From assembly GCA_944324205.1 (NCBI GenBank), contig CALUVK010000012.1:1-18843 (forward strand): a DNA stretch of 18,843 nucleotides. Reading direction: 5' to 3'. Source of the stretch: Candidatus Gastranaerophilales bacterium. Its GTDB lineage: Bacteria; Cyanobacteriota; Vampirovibrionia; Gastranaerophilales; Gastranaerophilaceae. The notes beneath the pieces are model-generated. The model saw only the letters and a program-made list of their open reading frames with translations, did no database searches and was not told the origin of the DNA. Position 1 is the first letter of the stretch. Each line of letters opens with the position of its first letter. Below, piece by piece: positions 6,510 through 14,177 of the stretch. A program made the position numbers and the translations under genes.

Positions 6510-7568
6510 ATGAAAGGTTTTGCGATGTTATCAATCGGACGTACAGGATGGATAGAAAAGGATATTCCTGCCTGTGGCCCTAATGATGCTATATGTAAGC
6601 CAATTGCTTTAGCACCATGCACTTCTGACGTGCATACAGTTTGGGCAGGAGCTATTGGAGACAGGCATAACATGATTCTAGGGCATGAAGCTGTCGGAGA
6701 AGTTGTTGAAGTCGGCAAGCAGGTAAAAGAGTTTAAGCCCGGAGATAAAGTTCTTGTTTCTGCTATAACTCCGGATTGGAATTCTTTGGAAGCTCAAGAA
6801 GGATATGCAATGCATTCCGGAGGAATGCTGGCAGGTTGGAAATTTTCCAATTTTAAAGACGGGGTTTTTGCTGAATATTTCCATGTTAATGATGCAGATG
6901 GTAATCTTGCACATCTTCCAGAAGGTATGGATTTAGGCGCTGCTTGTATGATAAGTGATATGGTTCCTACAGGTTTTCATGGAGTAGAACTGGCTGATAT
7001 TCAATTTGGAGATAATGTTGCCGTAATAGGTATCGGTCCTGTTGGTCTTATGGCTGTAGCAGCAGCTGCTATACGAGGTGCTGCAAATATTTATGCAGTG
7101 GGTTCTCGACAAAACTGTGCTAATCTAGCGAAAGAATTTGGTGCTACTGATATCATTAATTACAAAGAAGGTGATATAACAGAACAAATTTTAGATAAAA
7201 CTCATGGAAAAGGGGTTGATAAAATTGTTGTAGCCGGTGGTAACAATGATACTTTCGATCAGGCTATTAGAATGCTTAAACCGGGCGGGAAAATAGGTAA
7301 TGTTAATTACCTAGGTGAAGGTGATTATATTAAAATCCCAAGAACACAATGGGGCTGTGGTATGGGACATAAACAGATCGCTGGAGGCTTAATGCCTGGC
7401 GGTAGATTAAGATCTGAAAAACTTGCAAGACTGGTAGAATCTCACAGAATTCACCCAGAAAAGATGATTACGCATACATTCCACGGTCTTGAGAACGTAG
7501 AGCCGGCTCTTATGCTAATGAAAGATAAGCCTCGGGATTTGATTAAACCCTTAGTTATAATTGATTAA
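6510..7568 (+). CDS. adh: NADP-dependent secondary alcohol dehydrogenase (zinc family)
   Basis: 352 aa, the same length as the Clostridium beijerinckii and Thermoanaerobacter brockii enzymes that it closely resembles. These are cytoplasmic tetramers that interconvert ketones such as acetone and secondary alcohols. Seen: catalytic zinc ligands C37, H59 and D150 with E60; the GHEAVGEVVEVG segment; the nucleotide-binding GIGPVG at 174-179; and the NADP-specificity residues G198, S199, R200 and Y218 of the T. brockii enzyme. The four-cysteine structural zinc loop is absent, as in these relatives. MLAGWKFSNFKDGVF and the C-terminal KDKPRDLIKP are also shared with them. It is monocistronic, with its own promoter and terminator. 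Such high similarity to clostridial enzymes could reflect transfer (inference). Confidence 0.93.
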   Translation: MKGFAMLSIGRTGWIEKDIPACGPNDAICKPIALAPCTSDVHTVWAGAIGDRHNMILGHEAVGEVVEVGKQVKEFKPGDKVLVSAITPDWNSLEAQEGYAMHSGGMLAGWKFSNFKDGVFAEYFHVNDADGNLAHLPEGMDLGAACMISDMVPTGFHGVELADIQFGDNVAVIGIGPVGLMAVAAAAIRGAANIYAVGSRQNCANLAKEFGATDIINYKEGDITEQILDKTHGKGVDKIVVAGGNNDTFDQAIRMLKPGGKIGNVNYLGEGDYIKIPRTQWGCGMGHKQIAGGLMPGGRLRSEKLARLVESHRIHPEKMITHTFHGLENVEPALMLMKDKPRDLIKPLVIID

Positions 7569-7578
7569 TTAATTTTAT

Positions 7579-7620
7579 ATAAGCTGTATGTTCAAGAGAA
7601 AAGGCATACAGCTTATTTTT
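7579..7620. terminator. Terminator between convergent adh and radical SAM genes
   Basis: A 12-bp stem pairs 7579-7590 (ATAAGCTGTATG) with 7605-7616 around a 14-nt loop, followed on the plus strand by TTTTTA. On the minus strand the run after the stem (ATATAAAATT) is poorer, so termination is likely stronger for adh, but the hairpin may act both ways. Confidence 0.8.
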
Positions 7621-9112
7621 ATAATCTTTTTACCAGTCTATTGTATTCATTAATTAACTGTTTTTTGGGCGGATAATTTTCAATCAAATCCCAAGGCAAA
7701 TTTTCATCTGTATTGTAACCGTTTATTGTCTTTTCAATGTCAATTTTAGTTGTTTTTAAAGCTTTTTTTAATGCACCAAGTGAGCCTCCATTTTTATAAG
7801 TTTCAATTAGGAATGGCGCAAGGTTTGCATCACCACGAGATAAGACGGTTTGCCAGTAATCCCATTTAATGCTTGAAAATTTAGATTTAATACCAATTTT
7901 GGCAAGTTCTTTTTCAATGAATTTTTGCTTTTTTTCTAAACTTTTAGAGTCTTCCCGTTCAGACCATTGAAATGGTGTTTGGGGCTTTGGAACAAACGTA
8001 GAAAATGAAAACTCTAAATCAAACCCTTTATTTTCAGATTTTAATTCCTTTGCTAAACGTATAAATTCTTGTATATCGGAATCTGTCTCGTAGGGAATAC
8101 CTATCATTGAATAGATTTTTAAACCTTTTAATCCATTTTCTTTTGCAATTTTAACGGCGTTTATTATTTGTTCTTCCTTTAAATTTTTGTTTATAAATTT
8201 TCTTAAGTGTTCGCTTGCAGCTTCTATTGCAATAGTAGAATGTTTTTGTCCACCTTTGACTAATATTTGCACCATTCGTGGAGTAATGGCATCTGTTCTT
8301 AGTGATGATATTCCAAGTTCTATATTTGTACCACTTTCCATTTTTTGATATAAATATTCCAAAATATTTATAAATTGTGGATGAGCACTTATTTGTGCTC
8401 CAAGTAATGCTATTTTATTTGTATATTGAAGTCCTAAGTTAATAGTATCTATAATTTTTTCGTATTCATAATATCTAAAGGGTAAGTTTAAGTAGGATGC
8501 AGTACAAAATGCACATCGGTTCATACAGCCGCGGGCTAATTCTATAATGAACGTATCTTTAAAATAGCTTTTTTCTGTTAAAATAGGTGTATAGATAACT
8601 TTATTGAGTTCGGCGGTATATTTTTTTACAGGTTTTCCGGGGATATAAACTCCTTCAATCTCTGATAACAGCTCTAAAGCTTTTTGTTTGTTATTATTTT
8701 TTATAATTTGTAAAATTTCTAAAAAAGTATTTTCACCATCTCCAATAATCATAAAATCAAAGAAAGATTCATATGGCCTTGGATTGGTTGTTAAAACCGG
8801 GCCTCCTGCAAAAATTAACGGAAATTTTTCATCTCTTTGTGAAGAATATAGTGGAATATTTAGTTTTTCTAAAATCTTAAAAACACCTAGAAAATCAAAG
8901 TCAAAAGACATCGAAAATGCAATAGCATCAAATTCCTTTTTACTTGGTATATTATCTGTAGAAGCCATTATTGCATTTATGCCTTCTTCTGAATCTGCCA
9001 GTTTATATAACCACAGATAACCTAAAGAAGCTAATGCGAAGGCCTGAGATGCCGGGTAAGCCATCAATAAATTGCAATTTCCACAGTTTCGTTTGTATAA
9101 GATTTTTTCCAT
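7619..9112 (-). CDS. B12-binding-domain radical SAM protein, substrate unknown
   Basis: 497 aa. Residues 1 to about 145 resemble the cobalamin-binding Rossmann domain that precedes many radical SAM cores (AIAFSMSFDFDFLGV, FAGGPVLTTNPRPYE, MIIGDGENTF), but the DxHxxG cobalamin-ligand motif is not visible. The radical SAM core has the 4Fe-4S cysteines C196, C200 and C203 in GCMNRCAFC. The last 25 residues (LPWDLIENY near the end) recall the uncharacterised TIGR03960-like group, which I name only as a resemblance. N-terminal C10 and C13 in NCGNC could bind metal. Its ATG overlaps the TAA of the upstream membrane protein by one base (TAATG) and lacks a good Shine-Dalgarno, so translation is probably coupled. 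The reaction cannot be read from the sequence. Confidence 0.82.
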   Translation of the reverse strand: MEKILYKRNCGNCNLLMAYPASQAFALASLGYLWLYKLADSEEGINAIMASTDNIPSKKEFDAIAFSMSFDFDFLGVFKILEKLNIPLYSSQRDEKFPLIFAGGPVLTTNPRPYESFFDFMIIGDGENTFLEILQIIKNNNKQKALELLSEIEGVYIPGKPVKKYTAELNKVIYTPILTEKSYFKDTFIIELARGCMNRCAFCTASYLNLPFRYYEYEKIIDTINLGLQYTNKIALLGAQISAHPQFINILEYLYQKMESGTNIELGISSLRTDAITPRMVQILVKGGQKHSTIAIEAASEHLRKFINKNLKEEQIINAVKIAKENGLKGLKIYSMIGIPYETDSDIQEFIRLAKELKSENKGFDLEFSFSTFVPKPQTPFQWSEREDSKSLEKKQKFIEKELAKIGIKSKFSSIKWDYWQTVLSRGDANLAPFLIETYKNGGSLGALKKALKTTKIDIEKTINGYNTDENLPWDLIENYPPKKQLINEYNRLVKRL

Positions 9113-10137
9113 TAATTAATATTCTTTATATACAATTCTTCAATAAGCACACAAACCGTTGCTGCAATTGCTGGAGCAAATATTACTCCAACAACTCCTA
9201 GATATTGCGCTGTAACAAACAAAAAGAAATATATAATCAATGGGTGCAGATCAAGAAATTTCCCGAAAATATACGGTCTTACCAGATTATTTTCTGCCCA
9301 TTGAGCAATTATAAAAACAACGACAATTAAAGCTATTGTTAGAGGCCCCATTTTGTATGCCATTAATATAGTAATAACAAGACCTATACCGGGTCCTATT
9401 ACAGGTATTAAATCTAGAATAGCATTTAATATCCCTAGAATTAACGCATAATCTACTTTTAAAAGCATCAGTCCTATTGTCATTATAATTCCAACACTTG
9501 CAATTGTTACAATTTGAGCAAGTACATATCCGCCAATTTTCTTAGAGATTACTTCAATAATGTCATCTGCTTTTTCTTTCAATTGTCTTGGAAAAAGGCT
9601 TAAATACGTTTTCTTAACAATATCTTTATCTGCAAGGAAATAGTATATTATAATACATGCTGCTAAAAAATATACAATAGCAGAAGCAAATCCCATACTA
9701 AAATCAATGGAGCTGTTAACAAACTTTGTTGTGAAGTTAGAAGTTGAGGATATAACTTCTCCCAAATCCAGTTGAGAAAAAATTGACTTATTTAAAATAG
9801 GAGTACTAATCAAAAACTCTTTAACAGTGGATATATGCTCAGGGAGTGATAACAAAAACGATTTTATTTGATGTCCGCCCATTACAAACATAGGAACTAG
9901 AAAAACTGCTGATATTAGCAACACTCCTCCAAGGACAAGGCTAGAGGCTAATGACCTGTTCATTTTTTTGTTCAGTTTATCTACTAACGGATTGAGCGAG
10001 CAGGCTATAACATACGAAGCAAAGAATAGTATAGCAATATCTTTAATTTTTGTAATAAAAATCAAGAATAATATTGCAATAATAAAAAATATTATATTTT
10101 TAACTGTGATATATTTTCTGACAAAGACATCAAACAT
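9112..10137 (-). CDS. AI-2E / PerM (UPF0118) family membrane protein
   Basis: 341-aa inner-membrane protein with about eight hydrophobic segments: two near 14-48, one near 64-88, a pair near 150-170 and 200-225, and three after 230. The family signature LDLIPVIGPGIG lies near residues 240-251, followed by the conserved AQWAENNLVRPYIFGK. Members are annotated as autoinducer-2 exporters, permeases or Na+/H+ antiporters; the sequence does not tell which. A strong GGAGGG ribosome binding site lies before the ATG. First gene of a two-gene unit with the radical SAM protein. Divergent from the ATPase gene across 62 nt. Confidence 0.9.
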   Translation of the reverse strand: MFDVFVRKYITVKNIIFFIIAILFLIFITKIKDIAILFFASYVIACSLNPLVDKLNKKMNRSLASSLVLGGVLLISAVFLVPMFVMGGHQIKSFLLSLPEHISTVKEFLISTPILNKSIFSQLDLGEVISSTSNFTTKFVNSSIDFSMGFASAIVYFLAACIIIYYFLADKDIVKKTYLSLFPRQLKEKADDIIEVISKKIGGYVLAQIVTIASVGIIMTIGLMLLKVDYALILGILNAILDLIPVIGPGIGLVITILMAYKMGPLTIALIVVVFIIAQWAENNLVRPYIFGKFLDLHPLIIYFFLFVTAQYLGVVGVIFAPAIAATVCVLIEELYIKNIN

Positions 10138-10184
10138 AATATCCCTCCTTATCCTTTATGAGGATTTTATCATAAAAACATCTA

Positions 10185-10199
10185 TGTTAAAATAATTGC
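10185..10199 (+). promoter_or_regulatory. Extended -10 promoter placing the start site on the ATPase ATG
   Basis: TGT directly before TAAAAT (10188-10193) forms an extended -10. Six nt follow before the ATG at 10200, and there is no Shine-Dalgarno in the gap. A leaderless transcript is predicted. Confidence 0.45.
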
Positions 10200-10979
10200 A
10201 TGGATAATTTGCTTGAAATAAGAAATCTGACAGTAGAGTATAAAAATATAAAAAATGAAACCCATTCTTTTATTACAGCAGTAGATAATGTCTCTTTAAG
10301 TATAAAACAAGGAGAGATTTATGCTCTGGCCGGAGAATCAGGGTGTGGAAAATCAACTCTTTCAAAAGCAATTGTAAAACTTGTCAAGCCTAAATCCGGT
10401 GAAATATTATATGCGGGAGAAAATATTTACCAACAAACAAAAGAGCATCAAAAAAAATATCCAACACACGTGCAAATGGTTTTTCAAAATCCTTATTCCA
10501 GTTTAAATCCTAAAATGAAAATAGGTGAAACTCTAATAGAGCCTTTGGATATAAATACTAAATATTCAAAAAATAGAAAAAGAACTATTATAAGACAAGT
10601 TTTGGAAGATGTTGGGCTGTCCGAAAATTGTTTGAATTTATACCCTCATGAATTTTCCGGTGGGCAAAGGCAGAGAATTGCTATTGCGCGCGCACTTGTT
10701 TTAAACCCTAAACTATTAATTGCAGATGAACCGGTGAGTGCTTTAGATGCAAGTATTCAAGCTCAAATAATAAACCTTTTAAAAGAGCTGAAAACACAAC
10801 GAAATCTGACTATTTTGTTTATATCACATGATCTTAATGTTATTAGATATTTAGCAGACCGAGTCGGGATAATGTATTTCGGGAAATTGATTGAGGAGAA
10901 TATTACAAGTTCTATATTTAATTTCCCGCATCAGGAATATACCAGAACTCTTTTACACTCTGCCCCAACTTTGAATTAA
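10200..10979 (+). CDS. Orphan oligopeptide/dipeptide-type ABC transporter ATPase (OppF/DppF-like)
   Basis: 259-aa ATPase that would energise a peptide or nickel importer. Seen: Walker A GESGCGKST (45-53), Q-loop Q96 in VFQNPYSSLNP (the segment typical of OppF/DppF), signature SGGQRQR (153-159), Walker B LLIADEP (172-178), D-loop SALD and H-loop H210. The protein stops soon after the core (HSAPTLN), so the extended C-terminal oligopeptide/dipeptide (HPY) region, present in most OppD/OppF of about 320 aa, is very short. No permease, binding protein or partner ATPase is nearby, so it may serve subunits encoded elsewhere. Its stop overlaps the stop of the convergent transglycosylase gene by 4 nt. 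No Shine-Dalgarno is visible. Confidence 0.9.
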   Translation: MDNLLEIRNLTVEYKNIKNETHSFITAVDNVSLSIKQGEIYALAGESGCGKSTLSKAIVKLVKPKSGEILYAGENIYQQTKEHQKKYPTHVQMVFQNPYSSLNPKMKIGETLIEPLDINTKYSKNRKRTIIRQVLEDVGLSENCLNLYPHEFSGGQRQRIAIARALVLNPKLLIADEPVSALDASIQAQIINLLKELKTQRNLTILFISHDLNVIRYLADRVGIMYFGKLIEENITSSIFNFPHQEYTRTLLHSAPTLN

Positions 10980-12940
10980 TATATATTACCGTAAACCCAA
11001 TAAGAGCGTAGCACTTTTTTTACATAATTCTTTGTCTCCGGATATGGAATTTGTTCTACAAACTCATCAGTATCAGAATAAATAAGCTTAGAAAACCAAT
11101 TTGTAATAGAACCAATTCCTCCATTATACGCCGTTATTGCATATAAATCCTTATTGCCCAAAACCTTTTTTAAGCCTTCATAATAGAGACTTCCCGCTGT
11201 AATATTTGCAGTTTCCGCTTTTAAATTTGCAGGCAAATTATGTTTTTTTACAACTTCATTATAAGTTTCAGGCATTAATTGCATTAATCCTATTGCGCCG
11301 ACTAAACTTTTTGCAGATGGATTAAAATGGCTTTCTTCTTTAATTATTGCTTCTAAAATAATCGGATTATTATTACCTTTAACACTATCAACGATTTCAT
11401 AATAATGTGTTGGATAAACAAGTCGCCATCTTAAATCATCAAATGGAGGCTTGGTTTCAAGTTCTTCCATTGCGTTTCTTGCAAGTACTGCAGATATCGT
11501 ATAATTTCCTTTTTCATATGCTACCCAACTTTGAATAAATTTGTCTTTTTTACATAATTCCTCAACTAAATCATAATCTCCCAGATAAGCCAGTTTTACA
11601 ACAAGATTATTATCAAGAGATTTTTTGTACGGAAAAACAACGGGCTTTTCATTTATTTCTCCAAAAGGTAAAACTCCGTCTTCCTTATATAAGTTATAAT
11701 TAGCTCTATACGCATAATAGGTATCAGGATAATTTGTTAAGACTTTTTTATAATAATTTTTAGCGCTATCATAATGCTTGAGTTTATATGCGATTTTTCC
11801 CATAAAATATGTAACAGCCGGGCTTGATTTTACATTTGGGAATTTTTTAAGGTGAAGAAAACCTAATCGTTGTGCATCATAATATTTTCTTTGTAAGTAT
11901 TTTGTTATAAATAGATTATAAAGTGAATCTGCAGAGAATTGGCCGTTTGGATATTTTTCATAAAGAGTTCTAAAACAAGCTTCTTTTACGTTTGAAGCAA
12001 CAACTTCATTACAATTAAGATATGTTATATAATCTGCTCCGGTGGAATTTAAGTTCATATTTACCAGAGTTGTAATTCCGTCTTTTCTCTGGGGAAATGT
12101 TGCAATATAATTATCAATGATTTCATAAATATCAGCAGGTTCAGTATTAAATGCATGTTTTTTTAATCCAAGCTCTGTATAATAATTTCCTTTTTCTTTG
12201 TTTCCAAGCTTATATTCATTTTTAGCAAAATCAGACCAGCTTTCGGCTAATGTCGTTTTATTTAAAAATTCTTTTGCTTTTTCATATTCACCGTTGGCAT
12301 AATAAGCTTTTGCTATGAGCAAATTATTGTAATTATTTAGTTTTGTATCAAGTTTCCTGATTTCTTCAATTGCTTGAAGTGCAAATCTTCCGTCCGGAGC
12401 TTTTTCTATGTAATTTTTAAAGTAATTTGCTGCTTTTTCTTTAGATTTTGCAAGTCTTTTTTCGTTTTTAGGCGGGTTTTGAAGTTCCAAAAGTCCAAGA
12501 TAGTATTCTGAAGCGATAGCGTAATCACTTGTCGGGAATTTTTTAATTATTCTTTTGAAATGTTTTCCTGCTCTTTTATCTTGCATATCATATATTAGAA
12601 CTGCCATATTATATTCACTAATAGGTGCAATTGACGATTTTGAACCGGCACGTACTATTCGATTATATTTTTTTATTGCTAGTTCTTTATTATCAAGATT
12701 TGTTGCACATCTTGCCTGCCGAAATAAGGCTGGCTTTTTAAGAGTTGAACCGGAAGGCACCTTGCTAAATTTTTGATAAGCTTCTTCAAAATTATTCTTT
12801 TTGTAACTTTCAAGTGCTGCAGAATAGTTTTTCACGCCACGTGATTCTGAAGATGTATGATTATATATAAAGTAACCGAGTGTAAACAATGCTAAAAAGA
12901 TTACTATATACAAATCATATTTATGTCTTCTTCTTCTCAT
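10976..12940 (-). CDS. Membrane-anchored soluble-lytic-transglycosylase-type (Slt70-like) muramidase with TPR repeats
   Basis: 654 aa. A short Arg-rich cytoplasmic start (MRRRRHK) and one membrane helix (about 9-27) anchor it in the inner membrane, facing the periplasm. Residues about 35-500 are helical TPR-like repeats (for example YKKNNFEEAYQKF and YFMGKIAYKLKHYDSAKNYYKKVL), like the superhelical U/L ring of Slt70. The C-terminal SLT domain cleaves peptidoglycan between MurNAc and GlcNAc, forming the 1,6-anhydro end. Catalytic E536 lies in KEESHFNP, with GLMQLMP at 551-557 and AYNGG at 604-608. This supports a Gram-negative envelope. A ribosome binding site GGAAGGA lies about 6 nt before the ATG. 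Enzymes of this type recycle or remodel the wall and can open space for flagella. Confidence 0.92.
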   Translation of the reverse strand: MRRRRHKYDLYIVIFLALFTLGYFIYNHTSSESRGVKNYSAALESYKKNNFEEAYQKFSKVPSGSTLKKPALFRQARCATNLDNKELAIKKYNRIVRAGSKSSIAPISEYNMAVLIYDMQDKRAGKHFKRIIKKFPTSDYAIASEYYLGLLELQNPPKNEKRLAKSKEKAANYFKNYIEKAPDGRFALQAIEEIRKLDTKLNNYNNLLIAKAYYANGEYEKAKEFLNKTTLAESWSDFAKNEYKLGNKEKGNYYTELGLKKHAFNTEPADIYEIIDNYIATFPQRKDGITTLVNMNLNSTGADYITYLNCNEVVASNVKEACFRTLYEKYPNGQFSADSLYNLFITKYLQRKYYDAQRLGFLHLKKFPNVKSSPAVTYFMGKIAYKLKHYDSAKNYYKKVLTNYPDTYYAYRANYNLYKEDGVLPFGEINEKPVVFPYKKSLDNNLVVKLAYLGDYDLVEELCKKDKFIQSWVAYEKGNYTISAVLARNAMEELETKPPFDDLRWRLVYPTHYYEIVDSVKGNNNPIILEAIIKEESHFNPSAKSLVGAIGLMQLMPETYNEVVKKHNLPANLKAETANITAGSLYYEGLKKVLGNKDLYAITAYNGGIGSITNWFSKLIYSDTDEFVEQIPYPETKNYVKKVLRSYWVYGNIY

Positions 12941-13069
12941 TCAAATCCTTCCCAACTGTTTATTAATCCCGATAAATAACAATAGACCAAAGTCTTTTAT
13001 TATTAATATTTTAATATATAAATATGCAAAAAGAAAATCCTGTAATAAAAAATTATATTTTATCATCCG

Positions 13070-13100
13070 AAAAGCGCATTATCAGAGATAATACGCTTTC
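13070..13100 (-). terminator. Possible terminator after the serpin-like gene
   Basis: Read on the minus strand, GAAAGCG-T-ATTATC and GATAAT-G-CGCTTTT form a hairpin of about 14 pairs with one G-T wobble and a 3-nt loop, starting 6 nt after the stop. Only a short TTTT follows before CGG, so termination strength is uncertain. Confidence 0.55.
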
Positions 13101-13105
13101 AAACA

Positions 13106-14116
13106 CTATTTCTGAAAATTATTTATATCATACACGCGAAGTGCAAAATACGGTTTTTCTTTTCCTTTTTCTTTCAAAAATACAACAAATGTATCATCAA
13201 AGTAAAACATTCTAGGTTCCTCTGGAGGTGCAAGAGCTGTCATCATTGCAGTTATTGCAGCTTCGCTTTTTAATTTTACGCCTGTATTGTTCATTTCAAA
13301 TTGAATTGTTTCTAGAGCCTGATCTATTATTAAATTAGTACCTTTTATTCTTTTTCCCGTAACGTCATCAAAGGATTTTTCTTCAAAGAATTTAATATCA
13401 GGAACCTTTAGCTCGTCAACGTCATTAAATTTTGTGTTGCCCTCAAATGAATTCTCTTTTTTTAGTAAATCTGCCCAAACATAATTGAATGTATTAGTTG
13501 ACGGGGTTTTGTATAAATAAACTTCATCTTTTCCGTTTGTATCAAGTAAAACAGCAAAATCAGAAGGATTATTGTAAAAAAGAACTTTTACACTCTCATC
13601 AAGAATTTTGTCTGAATGTCCGTCTATACCAAAATATTCTGCGTCAGTATCTCGAAATGCTGATTTTCCAAGTTTATCAAACGGATTGACAAACTCAAAA
13701 TCTTTTTTGAGCATTGCATACACAATAAACCTGTTTTTATCAGGGGTTAAATCTAGCTGGTCAAGTAAATCGCTTGTTTCTTTAAATTTCTTTTTGATAG
13801 CTTTTGCAATAACTTTCTTTGTGTTTTTCTTGATTTTTCCTACATATCTGTAGTAGCATTTTTCGCTCAAATCTTCTACTGTAAATTCTTGTTTATTGAG
13901 TTCATTTACTATAACTGGAGTCCCGCCCGGGAATTTAATCTGATTGAATGCAATTTTATCCATAAAATCATTCCAAACAATCTGGAAAGTTCCGACCCAG
14001 ACTCTGTCCTGTACATTGGTCTTGCTCTGCATTGTAGGAAGAACATCTATACTACCTGCAAAAACAGGTGATAACATTAATAATGTTGTAAATAAAGATA
14101 TAATTAATTTTTTCAT
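13106..14116 (-). CDS. Exported protein with serpin-like C-terminal region (putative)
   Basis: 336 aa. A signal peptide (MKKLIISLFTTLLMLSPVFA, likely cut after A20) sends it to the periplasm or outside. The N-terminal half is rich in aromatic and lysine residues (WVGTFQIVWNDF near 42-53) and I do not recognise it. The C-terminal 110 residues follow the order of a serpin: LKVPDIKF (compare serpin V.LPKFK), TIQFEMNNTG (compare the strand 5A segment ..EVNEEG), SEAAITA at 284-290 (compare hinge TEAAAAT), a loop ALAPPEEPRM that would hold the reactive bond, then FYFDDTFVVFL (compare ADHPFLFLI) and YFALRVYDI at the end (compare ILFMGRVxxP). The hinge fits an inhibitory serpin only loosely (K283 where P15 Gly is usual). 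Overall length is near the serpin norm. No Shine-Dalgarno; promoter at 14126-14154. A protease-inhibitor role is inference. Confidence 0.6.
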   Translation of the reverse strand: MKKLIISLFTTLLMLSPVFAGSIDVLPTMQSKTNVQDRVWVGTFQIVWNDFMDKIAFNQIKFPGGTPVIVNELNKQEFTVEDLSEKCYYRYVGKIKKNTKKVIAKAIKKKFKETSDLLDQLDLTPDKNRFIVYAMLKKDFEFVNPFDKLGKSAFRDTDAEYFGIDGHSDKILDESVKVLFYNNPSDFAVLLDTNGKDEVYLYKTPSTNTFNYVWADLLKKENSFEGNTKFNDVDELKVPDIKFFEEKSFDDVTGKRIKGTNLIIDQALETIQFEMNNTGVKLKSEAAITAMMTALAPPEEPRMFYFDDTFVVFLKEKGKEKPYFALRVYDINNFQK

Positions 14117-14125
14117 AGTAACAAA

Positions 14126-14154
14126 ATTCTAGCAGAAATTTTAGCATAAGACAA
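14126..14154 (-). promoter_or_regulatory. Promoter of the serpin-like gene, nearly leaderless
   Basis: On the minus strand TTGTCT (14149-14154) and TAGAAT (14126-14131) are 17 nt apart, with TGC before the -10 (extended -10). The hexamer ends 9 nt before the ATG at 14116, so the predicted leader is only 2-4 nt. Confidence 0.5.
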
Positions 14155-14162
14155 TCCTTTTA

Positions 14163-14177
14163 TGATAGTATATTTTT
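14163..14177 (+). promoter_or_regulatory. Extended -10 promoter placing the start site on the aminotransferase ATG
   Basis: TGA (14163-14165) directly precedes TAGTAT (14166-14171), and six nt (ATTTTT) separate it from the ATG at 14178. No Shine-Dalgarno and no clear -35. The element lies 9 nt from the -35 of the divergent gene. Confidence 0.4.

Noticed and set aside
13024..13215. 63-codon plus-strand ORF
   Set aside because: It covers the terminator hairpin and runs antisense through the end of the serpin-like gene, has no ribosome site, and its protein looks like random AT-rich sequence.
13498..14132. Several 60-80 codon plus-strand ORFs opposite the serpin-like gene
   Set aside because: They are antisense to a gene with a clear signal peptide and domain pattern, and none has a ribosome site or recognisable motif.
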